Shown: positions 25,334 to 34,146 of the stretch, in pieces
Numbering within the stretch: the first letter of the stretch is position 1
Layout of the letters: the number at the start of each line of letters is the position of its first letter
NCBI GenBank assembly: GCA_051251725.1
Contig: JBPOFN010000043.1
Location: 1-34,796 of the forward strand
DNA: 34,796 nucleotides
From: JALZUE01 sp051251725
GTDB lineage: Bacteria; Pseudomonadota; Gammaproteobacteria; Enterobacterales; Alteromonadaceae
Reading direction: 5' to 3'
Translations under genes and position numbers: made by a program
Notes under the pieces: model-generated
What the model was told of the DNA's origin: nothing
The model's input: only the letters and a program-made list of their open reading frames with translations
The model's database searches: none

Positions 25334-25759
25334 ATGATAACGTCAGAGCAATTAAGCGTATTTTTCCAGCATTATGTTTCAGCTTTTACGCAGCAGAAAA
25401 TCGACACGCTAGGCGACTTTTATCACTTACCTTGCACCTTAAGTTCACCCGACAATTTAGTGTTAATAAACAATCATCAGCAGCTAGTCGACACATTAAC
25501 GGCAGCATGTACTCAATTAAATCAAGCGGACATTAGCGGATTAAAGTTACTTAATGCTTGTTATCAACCAATCAATACAGATTTATATCTTGTTAATATT
25601 GGTTGGCAGTTTTTGACCGAAGACAAGGCGGTTTATACTGAATTTTGTGCGATTTATTATCTCGCTGTTATTGATCAAAAATTGAAAATTATAAATATTA
25701 ATTCGCAAGAACTATCACATTCGCTAGACTTGCCGAATACCCTAACGTTAAAAAGATAA
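25334..25759 (+). CDS. Hypothetical protein, NTF2-like fold suspected
   Basis: A 141-residue soluble protein with no signal peptide. The N-terminal helix LSVFFQHYVSAFTQQKIDTLGDFYHLPCTL, then repeated beta strands such as DLYLVNIGWQFL and FCAIYYLAVIDQKLKIINI, resemble the helix-cone plus curved-sheet layout of NTF2/SnoaL-like proteins. These often bind small ligands or act as isomerase-like folds. No catalytic residues can be assigned. It is followed 11 bases later by dapB, so the two are probably cotranscribed. The ribosome site is weak (GAGGTTG, 25319-25325). Function is unknown; the fold idea rests on the pattern only. Confidence 0.6.
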   Translation: MITSEQLSVFFQHYVSAFTQQKIDTLGDFYHLPCTLSSPDNLVLINNHQQLVDTLTAACTQLNQADISGLKLLNACYQPINTDLYLVNIGWQFLTEDKAVYTEFCAIYYLAVIDQKLKIININSQELSHSLDLPNTLTLKR

Positions 25760-25770
25760 AGAGAATTTAA

Positions 25771-26574
25771 ATGACAATTAAAGTTGCTATTTTAGGTTGT
25801 AGTGGTCGCATGGGCCGCAATTTAATTAAAGCCGCCGTAGAAAATGAAGCTCTGTCACTGGTTGGCGGAACTGTTAGAGCGTCTTCTTCATTTGCTAATT
25901 TTGACTTAGGTGAATTAGCCGGTACCGGTCATTTAGGTATTAACACTTCAACAACAATTGATGCCTTGAGCGAAGCTGATGTGTTAATTGACTTCACCTC
26001 GATTGAAGCAACATTAGAAAACATTAAATGGTGTCAGCAACATCAAAAAGCGATTGTGATTGGCACAACCGGTTTTGATGACAGCCAAGTTGAAACCATT
26101 AAAGCTGCCGGGCAAAATACCCCGATAGTATTAGCGCCTAACACCAGTGTTGGTGTGAACTTATTATTTAAATTAGTCGAGATGACCGCAAAAGCGATTG
26201 GCGACTATACTGATATCGAAATTTTAGAAGCGCATCATCGTTTTAAGAAAGATGCACCTTCAGGTACCGCAGTGAAAATTGGCCAAGTTATTGCTGATAC
26301 GTTAGACCGAGATCTGTCTAAATGTGCGGTTTATGGCCGTGAAGGCATTACTGGCGAACGCGATCGTGAAACCATAGGTTTTGCGACAGTTCGCGCCGGC
26401 GACATCATTGGTGAGCATACCGCCTTATTTGCTGATTTAGGTGAACGCATTGAAATCACTCATAAAGCGACGTCTCGTATGACGTTTGCTCTAGGGGCGA
26501 TGCGTGCAGCGCTGTGGTTATCTAAAGCGCCGGCAGGTTATTATGATATGCAAGATGTGCTAGGTTTAAAATAA
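25771..26574 (+). CDS. dapB: 4-hydroxy-tetrahydrodipicolinate reductase
   Basis: A 267-residue cytoplasmic enzyme of the diaminopimelate/lysine pathway that reduces the DapA product with NAD(P)H to tetrahydrodipicolinate. The NAD(P)-binding loop GCSGRMGR lies at residues 9-16, GTTGFDD and APNTSVGVNLLF lie in the middle, and the signature EAHHRFKKDAPSGTA carries the catalytic His pair and Lys. The length is close to the 273 of E. coli. ATG is preceded by AAGAGAA. The gene lies just upstream of carAB, an order common in gammaproteobacteria. No strong U-run terminator separates it from the carA leader. Confidence 0.96.
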   Translation: MTIKVAILGCSGRMGRNLIKAAVENEALSLVGGTVRASSSFANFDLGELAGTGHLGINTSTTIDALSEADVLIDFTSIEATLENIKWCQQHQKAIVIGTTGFDDSQVETIKAAGQNTPIVLAPNTSVGVNLLFKLVEMTAKAIGDYTDIEILEAHHRFKKDAPSGTAVKIGQVIADTLDRDLSKCAVYGREGITGERDRETIGFATVRAGDIIGEHTALFADLGERIEITHKATSRMTFALGAMRAALWLSKAPAGYYDMQDVLGLK

Positions 26575-26604
26575 AATTATATTCAAAGAATAATGCGAAG
26601 CTGC

Positions 26605-26676
26605 TGTTATTTATCAGGTGTTTCACATAGATAACACTTACTTTTAGGTGTTTAAGTTGATTTTTCATTTAAACAC
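26605..26676 (+). promoter_or_regulatory. Structured dapB-carA leader with competing hairpins
   Basis: Three possible stems are visible: TGTTAT/ATAACA (26605-26610, 26631-26636), GTGTT/AACAC (26618-26622, 26633-26637) and GTGTTTAA/TTAAACAC (26648-26655, 26669-26676). The GTGTTT copies could pair with either AACAC copy. It may be a processing site, weak terminator or control element ahead of carA. No ARG box was recognised. Confidence 0.3.
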
Positions 26677-26867
26677 TGAGTTTTTACATTTATTACTAGA
26701 CGAAAGAGAGCTACAAGCGTAAAATAAGTGGATTTTGTCAAAAATTTACCTTTCAAGATGAATTGGGTAGTGTTTTTGGCATTTTTTGTGCGTATCGCTT
26801 TTGTAGTTAATGATGAAGTTCTTAGTTGTTTTATCATTAATATTTTTTCTTCTTTATGGAGGTTACA

Positions 26868-28016
26868 TTGACTAAATCTGCAATTTTAGTGCTTGAAGAC
26901 GGCACTGTATTTAAAGGCACCGCTATTGGTGCAGAAGGGGCGGCTGTTGGTGAAGTTGTATTCAACACATCAATGACGGGCTACCAAGAGATTTTGACCG
27001 ATCCCTCATATGCAGAACAAATCGTTACGCTAACTTATCCTCATATTGGTAATACGGGTACGAACAGTGAAGATGAAGAGTCTGGCGCTATTGTAGCGAA
27101 AGGGCTGGTTATTCGTGATTTACCTCTACTAGCAAGTAACTTCCGCAGCGAGCAAAGCTTAAGTGAATATCTTCAAGCGAATAATATTCTTGGTATTGCT
27201 GATATCGACACCCGTAAATTAACACGTATTTTACGTGAAAAGGGTGCGCAAAACGGCTGTATCGTTGCCGGTGACTTAACCGAAGAAAGTGTTGAGCAAG
27301 CATTAGCTAAAGCCAAAGCTTTCCCTGGTTTAAAAGGCATGGATTTAGCGAAAGTAGTTTCTACTAAAGAACAATATCAGTGGAATGAAGGTAGCTGGGA
27401 ATTAGGCAAAGGCTTTGTCACGCCAAGCGAGAAACCTTTCCATGTTGTTGCCTATGACTTTGGTGCTAAACGTAATATTTTACGCATGTTAGCTGACCGT
27501 GGTTGTAAATTAACTGTGGTACCGGCACAAACTTCTGCGGCTGATGTGTTAGCAATGCAGCCAGATGGTGTATTTTTATCGAATGGCCCTGGTGATCCAG
27601 AACCATGTACTTATGCGATTGACGCCATTAAAGAAATTTTAACAACAGAGATCCCAGTATTTGGTATCTGTTTAGGTCATCAATTATTAGGTTTAGCCAG
27701 TGGAGCTAAAACCGTTAAAATGAAATTTGGTCATCACGGTGGCAACCACCCAGTGAAAGATTTCAATCGTGATGTCGTAATGATTACTGCGCAAAACCAT
27801 GGTTTTGCCATTGATGAAGATAATATTCCTGACAATATTACGATTACTCACAAATCATTATTCGACGGTACTATTCAAGGTATTCATCGTACAGATAAAC
27901 CAGCATTTAGTTTCCAAGGTCATCCAGAAGCAAGTCCAGGTCCGCATGATGCAGCACCGTTATTTGATCACTTTATTGACCTTATTGTTGCAAGTAAACA
28001 AGCAGCTAAAGCTTAA
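26868..28016 (+). CDS. carA: Carbamoyl-phosphate synthase small subunit (glutaminase)
   Basis: A 382-residue subunit that hydrolyses glutamine and passes ammonia to CarB for carbamoyl phosphate, needed for arginine and pyrimidines. The class I glutamine amidotransferase domain has GICLGHQLLGLA with nucleophile Cys268, then GHHGGNHPV and FQGHPEASPGPHD with the His and Glu of the triad. The N-terminal domain starts MTKSAILVLEDGTVFKG. The start is TTG at 26868: GGAGGT (26858-26863) lies 4 bases before it, and the resulting length equals that of E. coli CarA. The upstream ATG at 26856 overlaps that ribosome site and would add MEVT. carB begins 37 bases after the stop. Confidence 0.96.
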   Translation: MTKSAILVLEDGTVFKGTAIGAEGAAVGEVVFNTSMTGYQEILTDPSYAEQIVTLTYPHIGNTGTNSEDEESGAIVAKGLVIRDLPLLASNFRSEQSLSEYLQANNILGIADIDTRKLTRILREKGAQNGCIVAGDLTEESVEQALAKAKAFPGLKGMDLAKVVSTKEQYQWNEGSWELGKGFVTPSEKPFHVVAYDFGAKRNILRMLADRGCKLTVVPAQTSAADVLAMQPDGVFLSNGPGDPEPCTYAIDAIKEILTTEIPVFGICLGHQLLGLASGAKTVKMKFGHHGGNHPVKDFNRDVVMITAQNHGFAIDEDNIPDNITITHKSLFDGTIQGIHRTDKPAFSFQGHPEASPGPHDAAPLFDHFIDLIVASKQAAKA

Positions 28017-28053
28017 GCCCTTAATCAAGATAGACAGAGAGAGAATTTAGAAA

Positions 28054-31000
28054 ATGGCAAAACGTACTGATTTAAAAAGTATCTTGATCTTAGGCGCTGG
28101 CCCAATTGTTATTGGCCAAGCCTGTGAGTTTGATTATTCAGGCGCACAAGCATGTAAAGCGTTACGTGAAGAAGGTTATCGAGTTATTTTAGTTAACTCT
28201 AACCCTGCAACGATAATGACAGATCCAGAAATGGCCGATGCCACTTACATTGAACCAATTCATTGGGAAGTTGTTCGTAAAATTATTGAAAAAGAACGTC
28301 CTTGTGCGGTATTACCGACAATGGGCGGTCAAACTGCCTTAAATTGTGCTTTAGAATTAGAAGCTAAAGGTGTTTTAGCTGAATTCGGCGTAGAAATGAT
28401 TGGCGCAACGGCTGATGCTATCGACAAAGCTGAAAACCGTGAACGCTTCGATAAAGCAATGAAAAATATTGGCCTAGAATGTCCACGCGCTGAAATAGTC
28501 CATACGATTGAAGAAGCGCATGACACCTCTACGCGTATTGGCTTTCCATGTATCATTCGTCCATCATTCACTATGGGTGGTACCGGTGGTGGTATCGCTT
28601 ATAACCGCGAAGAATTTGATGAAATTTGTACCCGTGGTTTAGATCTTTCACCAACATCAGAATTATTGATTGATGAATCATTAATTGGTTGGAAAGAATA
28701 TGAAATGGAAGTGGTTCGCGACAAAAATGACAACTGTATCATTATTTGTTCGATTGAAAACTTTGACCCTATGGGTATTCATACCGGTGATTCAATCACA
28801 GTTGCACCTGCGCAAACATTAACGGATAAAGAATACCAAATCATGCGTAACGCATCGATTGCGGTCTTACGTGAAATTGGTGTTGAAACCGGTGGTTCAA
28901 ACGTACAATTTGGTATTTGTCCTAATACTGGCCGTATGGTTATCATCGAGATGAACCCACGTGTATCACGTTCATCAGCATTAGCGTCAAAAGCAACGGG
29001 TTTCCCAATTGCTAAAATCGCGGCAAAACTTGCTGTTGGATATACGCTTGACGAATTACAAAATGATATTACTGGCGGTAAAACACCAGCATCATTTGAA
29101 CCAACAATTGATTATGTTGTTACTAAAATTCCACGTTTTAACTTTGAAAAATTTGCCGGTTCAGAAGACCGTTTAACGACGCAAATGAAATCAGTGGGTG
29201 AAGTAATGGCCATTGGCCGTAACCAACAAGAATCATTGCAAAAAGCATTACGCGGCTTAGAAGTTGGCGTAAGTGGTTTTGATCCTATCGTTGATGTCAC
29301 TAAAAAAGGCGCAAAAACGAAAATAATGCATGAGCTACAAGAAGCTGGTGCTGATCGTATTTGGTATATTGCCGACGCTTTCCGTTTAGGTTTAACCATT
29401 GAAGATATTTTCAAAGCAACGAATATTGATCGCTGGTTCTTAATACAAATTGAAGATTTAATTCTTGAAGAGAAAAAAATCGCTGAAGGCGGCATGAAGT
29501 CGTTAACACCTGAATATTTACGTCAATTAAAACGTAAAGGTTTTGCTGATTTACGTCTTGCTGACGTAATTGGTGTTAATGAGTCTGAAATTCGTAAAAA
29601 GCGTGAAAAAGCGAAAATTTTCCCTGTTTATAAACGCGTTGATACTTGTGCTGCTGAATTTAGCTCTGACACGGCTTACATGTATTCTACCTATGATGAA
29701 GAGTGTGAAGCTAATCCAACAGATAATGACAAAATCATGATCTTAGGTGGTGGCCCGAACCGAATTGGTCAAGGTATTGAATTTGATTATTGTTGTGTTC
29801 ACGCGGCATTAGCTTTACGTGAAGACGGTTATGAAACCATTATGGTTAACTGTAACCCTGAAACGGTTTCAACGGATTACGACACCTCTGATCGTTTATA
29901 CTTTGAATCAATCACTTTTGAAGATGTGTTAGAAATCGTTCGCATTGAGAAGCCCGTAGGCGTTATCGTGCAATATGGTGGCCAAACACCACTTAAACTA
30001 GCGCGTGCTTTAGAAGCTGCTGGTGTACCAATTATTGGTACTTCGCCAGATGCCATTGACCGCGCCGAAGACAGAGAACGTTTCCAACAAGCGGTTGACC
30101 GTTTAGGTTTATTACAACCAGAAAACGCAACGGTAACGTCAATAGAAGAAGCAATGGCGAAAGCGGAAGCGATTGGCTTCCCATTAGTTGTTCGTCCATC
30201 TTATGTTCTTGGTGGTCGTGCAATGGAAATTGTTTACGACTTAGAAGATTTACGTCGTTATATGACCGAAGCGGTAAGTGTATCTAACGACTCACCAGTA
30301 TTACTTGATCACTTCCTTGATGATGCGATTGAAGTTGATATTGATGTTTTATGTGACGGCACTGACGTAGTTATCGGCGGTATTATGCAACACATTGAGC
30401 AAGCCGGTGTTCACTCAGGTGACTCAGCATGTTCATTACCAGCGTACAGCTTAAGTCAAGAAGTTCAAGATGTGATGCGCAAGCAAGTAACCGACCTAGC
30501 TTTTGAATTAGGTGTTGTTGGCTTAATGAATACGCAAATGGCGGTTAAAGACAATGAGGTTTATTTAATTGAAGTTAATCCTCGTGCTGCCCGTACTGTG
30601 CCATTTGTTTCTAAAGCAACCGGTGTACAGTTAGCTAAAATTGGCGCGCAAGTAATGGCGGGTAAAACGTTGAAAGAATTAGGCATAACTAAAGAAGTTA
30701 TTCCTCCTTATTTCTCAGTGAAAGAAGTGGTAATTCCATTCAACAAATTCCATGGTAGTGATCCGTTAGTTGGCCCAGAAATGCGTTCAACAGGTGAAGT
30801 AATGGGCGTTGGTGATACGTTTGAAGAAGCCTTTGCTAAAGCAAACTTAGGTGCCGGTGTTTCAGTACCTAAATCAGGCCGTGCATTAATCTCTGTCCGT
30901 AACAGTGACAAAGGCCGTGTGCTTGATTTAGCCAAACAAATGGTTGCATTAGGCTACCAATTAGATGCTACCCACGGTACTGAAATTATCTTACGTGAAG

Positions 31001-31269
31001 CGGGTGTTCCGGTTCGCCGAGTAAATAAAGTACAAGAAGGTCGTCCTCATATTCTTGATAATATTAAGAATGGTGAATACAGCTACATCATCAATACTAC
31101 AGAAGGTCGTAAAGCAATTGAAGACTCGAAAGTATTGCGTGGTGGTGCACTTCGCTATAAAGTAGCTTACACAACAACGTTGAATGCAGCATTTGCTGCG
31201 GCACAATCGCATTCAGCTGATGATAGAAATACAGTAACGTCTATTCAAGAATTGCATAAACGTTGTTAA
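28054..31269 (+). CDS. carB: Carbamoyl-phosphate synthase large subunit
   Basis: A 1071-residue partner of CarA that makes carbamoyl phosphate from ammonia, bicarbonate and two ATP. Two homologous ATP-grasp halves are plain. The first has ILGAGPIVIGQACEFDYSGA near residue 11, MGGTGGGIAYN and EMNPRVSRSSALASKATG. The second has ILGGGPNRIGQGIEFDYCC near 565, RPSYVLGGRAMEIV and EVNPRAARTVPFVSKATG. The C-terminal 130 residues are the MGS-like allosteric domain, containing LISVRNSDKGRVLDLAKQM, which binds effectors in related enzymes. The length is nearly that of E. coli (1073). It ends at a strong terminator, so carAB form one unit with greA separately promoted. Confidence 0.97.
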   Translation: MAKRTDLKSILILGAGPIVIGQACEFDYSGAQACKALREEGYRVILVNSNPATIMTDPEMADATYIEPIHWEVVRKIIEKERPCAVLPTMGGQTALNCALELEAKGVLAEFGVEMIGATADAIDKAENRERFDKAMKNIGLECPRAEIVHTIEEAHDTSTRIGFPCIIRPSFTMGGTGGGIAYNREEFDEICTRGLDLSPTSELLIDESLIGWKEYEMEVVRDKNDNCIIICSIENFDPMGIHTGDSITVAPAQTLTDKEYQIMRNASIAVLREIGVETGGSNVQFGICPNTGRMVIIEMNPRVSRSSALASKATGFPIAKIAAKLAVGYTLDELQNDITGGKTPASFEPTIDYVVTKIPRFNFEKFAGSEDRLTTQMKSVGEVMAIGRNQQESLQKALRGLEVGVSGFDPIVDVTKKGAKTKIMHELQEAGADRIWYIADAFRLGLTIEDIFKATNIDRWFLIQIEDLILEEKKIAEGGMKSLTPEYLRQLKRKGFADLRLADVIGVNESEIRKKREKAKIFPVYKRVDTCAAEFSSDTAYMYSTYDEECEANPTDNDKIMILGGGPNRIGQGIEFDYCCVHAALALREDGYETIMVNCNPETVSTDYDTSDRLYFESITFEDVLEIVRIEKPVGVIVQYGGQTPLKLARALEAAGVPIIGTSPDAIDRAEDRERFQQAVDRLGLLQPENATVTSIEEAMAKAEAIGFPLVVRPSYVLGGRAMEIVYDLEDLRRYMTEAVSVSNDSPVLLDHFLDDAIEVDIDVLCDGTDVVIGGIMQHIEQAGVHSGDSACSLPAYSLSQEVQDVMRKQVTDLAFELGVVGLMNTQMAVKDNEVYLIEVNPRAARTVPFVSKATGVQLAKIGAQVMAGKTLKELGITKEVIPPYFSVKEVVIPFNKFHGSDPLVGPEMRSTGEVMGVGDTFEEAFAKANLGAGVSVPKSGRALISVRNSDKGRVLDLAKQMVALGYQLDATHGTEIILREAGVPVRRVNKVQEGRPHILDNIKNGEYSYIINTTEGRKAIEDSKVLRGGALRYKVAYTTTLNAAFAAAQSHSADDRNTVTSIQELHKRC

Positions 31270-31314
31270 TTATTTGCAAGTTACTACTTGCGATATCATC
31301 TAATTAATTTAATT

Positions 31315-31348
31315 AAGTGGTTTTTTCTTTTGAAGAAACCACTTTTTA
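31315..31348 (+). terminator. Terminator of carAB
   Basis: AAGTGGTTTTTTC (31315-31327) pairs with GAAGAAACCACTT (31332-31344), a 13-bp stem with one G-T pair and loop TTTT, then a short T-run. Confidence 0.85.
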
Positions 31349-31442
31349 ATTATTATCTGCTTTAAAATTTATCGTCACCAGATTATAAAATTAAGCAAAA
31401 GATAAAAATTAAAGCTAATAAGCATATTATAAGAAGAAATAT

Positions 31443-31919
31443 ATGACAAAATACCCAATGACACTTCTTGGTGCTAAACAGCTACAAGAAGAGCTTAAGT
31501 TTTTAAAAACAGAAAAACGTCCACGTATAGTAAAAGATATTGCTACCGCTCGTGAACATGGTGATTTAAAAGAAAATGCTGAATACCATGCAGCTAAAGA
31601 AGAGCAAGGTTTTTGTGAAGGGCGTATTCAAGATATTGAAGGTCGCCTTTGTAATGCGCAAATTATCGACGTTAGTAAAATCACCAATACCGGTAAAGTT
31701 ATTTTTGGTGTGACAGTTACCTTATTAAATCTAGATACTGACGTTGAAGTTAAGTATCAAATTGTCGGAGATGATGAGGCTGACTTTAAAACAGGTCGTA
31801 TCTCATTAAATTCACCAATTGCTAGAGGCTTGATTGGTAAAGAAGTCGACACAGAAATTGAAATCACGACACCAGGTGGTGTTGTTGAATATGAAATTAT
31901 TGCGGTTGAACATATCTAA
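31443..31919 (+). CDS. greA: Transcription elongation factor GreA
   Basis: A 158-residue factor that enters the secondary channel of RNA polymerase and stimulates cleavage of backtracked transcripts. The N-terminal coiled coil (residues 1-75) carries the acidic tip AREHGDLKENAEYHAAKEEQ, with Asp41 and Glu44 that position Mg2+ in known GreA. The C-terminal globular FKBP-like domain has ISLNSPIARGLIGKEVDTEIEITTPGG. The length is that of E. coli GreA (158). It lies downstream of carAB, as in many gammaproteobacteria, but a terminator precedes it, so it probably has its own promoter in the 173-base gap. A second hairpin terminator follows the gene. Confidence 0.96.
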   Translation: MTKYPMTLLGAKQLQEELKFLKTEKRPRIVKDIATAREHGDLKENAEYHAAKEEQGFCEGRIQDIEGRLCNAQIIDVSKITNTGKVIFGVTVTLLNLDTDVEVKYQIVGDDEADFKTGRISLNSPIARGLIGKEVDTEIEITTPGGVVEYEIIAVEHI

Positions 31920-31943
31920 AGTAAAAAATAGTAGCAATGAATC

Positions 31944-31976
31944 AAGCCAGTAAATTTAAAATTACTGGCTTTTTTT
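31944..31976 (+). terminator. Terminator of greA
   Basis: AAGCCAGTAA (31944-31953) pairs with TTACTGGCTT (31962-31971), with loop ATTTAAAA and a long T-run after it. Confidence 0.92.
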
Positions 31977-32006
31977 ATGGCGTCTAAGAATAGCTAAGTG
32001 GAGTCG

Positions 32007-32188
32007 TATTATACCAATCCATCTAAAGAAGTGACCACTTAGAACGACATAAGGGAGATGAGAAAAAGCAAAATATGTTTATATATATAGTCATCCTATA
32101 TTAAATAAATTTTGTGCCTTTATCATGATGCCTTTAAGCTTTAAAATTCTCGCTAAGCGATCACTTTCTTAGACGCAATGGTATAATA
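32007..32188. mobile_element. MITE-like element with imperfect 30-base inverted repeats
   Basis: The left end TATTATACCA (32007-32016), followed by TCTAA and AAGTGA, matches the inverted right end GATCACTTTCTT ... TGGTATAATA (32159-32188). I count 24-25 identical bases of 30-31. The 182-base unit encodes no protein and is AT-rich inside. A target duplication is not clear; if present it may be TA. Non-autonomous elements with TATACCA ends occur in marine gammaproteobacteria as far as I recall, so dispersal is likely but untested. Confidence 0.6.
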
Positions 32189-32277
32189 TTAATCTACATA
32201 ACTTAATGATCGCACTTATTGCTATTATTACGTGATAAACGACCATCGTTTTAGGTTAAATAACTTAGCGCTTATAA

Positions 32278-33813
32278 TCATGTATTGGCTGTTAGCTCTT
32301 TTCTGGCAATGGCTGTTATCAAATTACTGACTCTAAGTAATAAGCCTCTAATCGATTTGTTCTGTGCGTGTAAGCCTTCGACAAGGGAAGTACAGCTATC
32401 AACTAATGCGTCACTGTATGCAAACCCTATTAGTGCTACTATCTTAACCATGCAGCTTTCATCTAGTACTTTGCTCGCTTCGTCTTGCTGCTCATAAACA
32501 CTATTTACCAGTTCGATTGTACTTACTAGTTTTTCCATTTTGGGATTAAGTCGAAGCAATGCTTCCGCGCGTTTGCTGGCAGCTCTTTCAACGGTTTCTT
32601 TACTGACCACTATTGGACGTTGTGGCTTTTTACGAGCCCGAACTGATTTTCTTTTAGCGGCTTTACGCTCTATTGATTCATCGTAAGTGAACTCGCCATC
32701 AACATACTGGCTGATGTTAGTGACACTTAATCGCTCAGCCATGATCGCGGCAGATTTAGAGGTTTTACGGGTAAAGTCTCGATAATCTTCAGCAAAGCCA
32801 TGGGTTGAGATACATTGAGCTAAATCCAGTATTAATGCATCTTTTTTGCCCTTTGACGCGCGTAAACAGCGGCCAATAATTTGTAAATATAATCTTAATA
32901 TTTTAGTCGGCCGCGCTAACACCACACAATCAGTTGCTGGGTCATCAAAGCCGATGGTGAGCATCGACATGTTGATGATTAAACTAACTTCGTTTGATTT
33001 ATACCGGCGAATACTTTCATCATTATCTTCAACTGAGCGCTGTGAGTGAACTCGTTCATGTTTTACTCCCTGTAAATGAAACGCTTCAGATAATGACTCG
33101 ACATGATTAATAGAGTTCGCAAACAACATCACTTTTCGGCCTTTAGAAAGTGCATGTTCAACAGTTTGCTCTGCTACCAGTGAGCAATGTTCAAGTAAGA
33201 TAAGATCTAACCCTGAGACACTATAATCGCCGTGATACATTTTAACCGCGCTGTAATCTATTTCTTGCGTTAGGCTTGGTACCTTGTAAATAGGTTTGGC
33301 TAATTCACCGATCTCAATGAGATTTTTTGTCGTGGTTTCTTCAATTAATTTCATCGACGAGTCAATATAGACACCTAATCTATCAATCGGGGTTGCCGTT
33401 AGGCCGATAATTAAATCAGGTGCTAATTCTTCTCGCATCGCAATATAAACGCCGCCCATACAGCCGACATGATATTCATCGCGTAGCAGTACATCACATT
33501 GAATATTAAGGTGTTTTCTTCGGCCAAATGATTGTTCCATCACTAAGGTAACATCACCGCCGGGAACATATTTATAGCCTGATTTGACCACACTGACCGT
33601 TAAGCCATTAATCGTTAGGGTGTGTAATAGTTGAGGAACTAATGCGGCATTACGTAAACTTACCACCACTTTTTTGTCAGCCATCGCTTGGCATAGTTTG
33701 AGTATACAGATACTTTTACCGCCTCCCGTAGGAAGGGCGATAATAGAATTCTTGCCGGCTTCAATTGCTTTACGGACACTGTTAACTTGATAATCTTTTT
33801 CTAATATCTGCAT
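32278..33813 (-). CDS. Superfamily 2 DEAD/DEAH-type helicase
   Basis: A 511-residue ATP-dependent DNA or RNA helicase. The N-terminal RecA-like domain has a Q-like start, Walker A LPTGGGKS at 27-34, motif II DEYH at 112-115 (usual forms are DEAH or DECH) and motif III LTATP at 138-142. The second domain has VMLFANSINHVESL, INMSMLTIGFDDPATDCVVLARPT and motif VI QIIGRCLRAS at 311-320. A basic linker at about 385-400 (KRKSVRARKKPQRP) leads to a helical tail of roughly 110 residues with no domain I recognise. No nuclease or methylase is fused or adjacent. The layout resembles UvsW/RadD-type helicases of phages and islands. It is an accessory gene flanked by a MITE-like element. No clear ribosome site precedes ATG. 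Confidence 0.85.
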   Translation of the reverse strand: MQILEKDYQVNSVRKAIEAGKNSIIALPTGGGKSICILKLCQAMADKKVVVSLRNAALVPQLLHTLTINGLTVSVVKSGYKYVPGGDVTLVMEQSFGRRKHLNIQCDVLLRDEYHVGCMGGVYIAMREELAPDLIIGLTATPIDRLGVYIDSSMKLIEETTTKNLIEIGELAKPIYKVPSLTQEIDYSAVKMYHGDYSVSGLDLILLEHCSLVAEQTVEHALSKGRKVMLFANSINHVESLSEAFHLQGVKHERVHSQRSVEDNDESIRRYKSNEVSLIINMSMLTIGFDDPATDCVVLARPTKILRLYLQIIGRCLRASKGKKDALILDLAQCISTHGFAEDYRDFTRKTSKSAAIMAERLSVTNISQYVDGEFTYDESIERKAAKRKSVRARKKPQRPIVVSKETVERAASKRAEALLRLNPKMEKLVSTIELVNSVYEQQDEASKVLDESCMVKIVALIGFAYSDALVDSCTSLVEGLHAQNKSIRGLLLRVSNLITAIARKELTANT

Positions 33814-34146
33814 GCCGTACTACTTTTGGCTTGGTTTTAGTGTTGGGCTGGTAAAATCATTATTTCTACGTTCAGTATTGCTGATAATTCATACCTTCTA
33901 GCATAAGTGTTATATCTTGAGTTGCGCGGGCTAAACGACTTTTGTTTTACAGTACAAATTTGTCGAAACGCGAACATCTATAAAACTTATGTTACCAAGG
34001 AGCTGAATACTTAGCTAATTTAATACGAGGCAATTAACTCGAAATTCGATGTTACTTGATAAAATTAAGGCTAATTGAATGGGATTAGTACAGTGTAGGC
34101 TTCAACTTTGATTTTTCGAGACAACAAGCGTGATATTAAAACGAGC
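33814..34146. other. Intergenic region with no gene seen
   Basis: These 333 bases lie between the helicase and MAPEG genes, both on the - strand. Neither strand shows an open frame of useful length. The promoter of the helicase presumably lies at the left part. No terminator, RNA gene or convincing operator was found. Confidence 0.5.

Larger units (their letters stand above)
31920..32277. other. greA-helicase gap: terminator and MITE-like element
   Basis: This 358-base gap between the converging greA and helicase genes has no gene. It contains the greA terminator, an 11-base GCGTCTAAGAA at 31980-31990 that also occurs in the right terminal repeat of the element, and the inverted-repeat element at 32007-32188. 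Confidence 0.6.

Noticed and set aside
26652..26837. 61-codon - strand frame in the carA leader.
   Set aside because: It starts against the carA start region, has low-complexity Lys/Thr content and no homology that I recognise.
33940..33965. ACAGTACAAATT region as a possible LexA box upstream of the helicase.
   Set aside because: Only one CTG half is present at the right spacing; the CTGT-N8-ACAG symmetry is missing.
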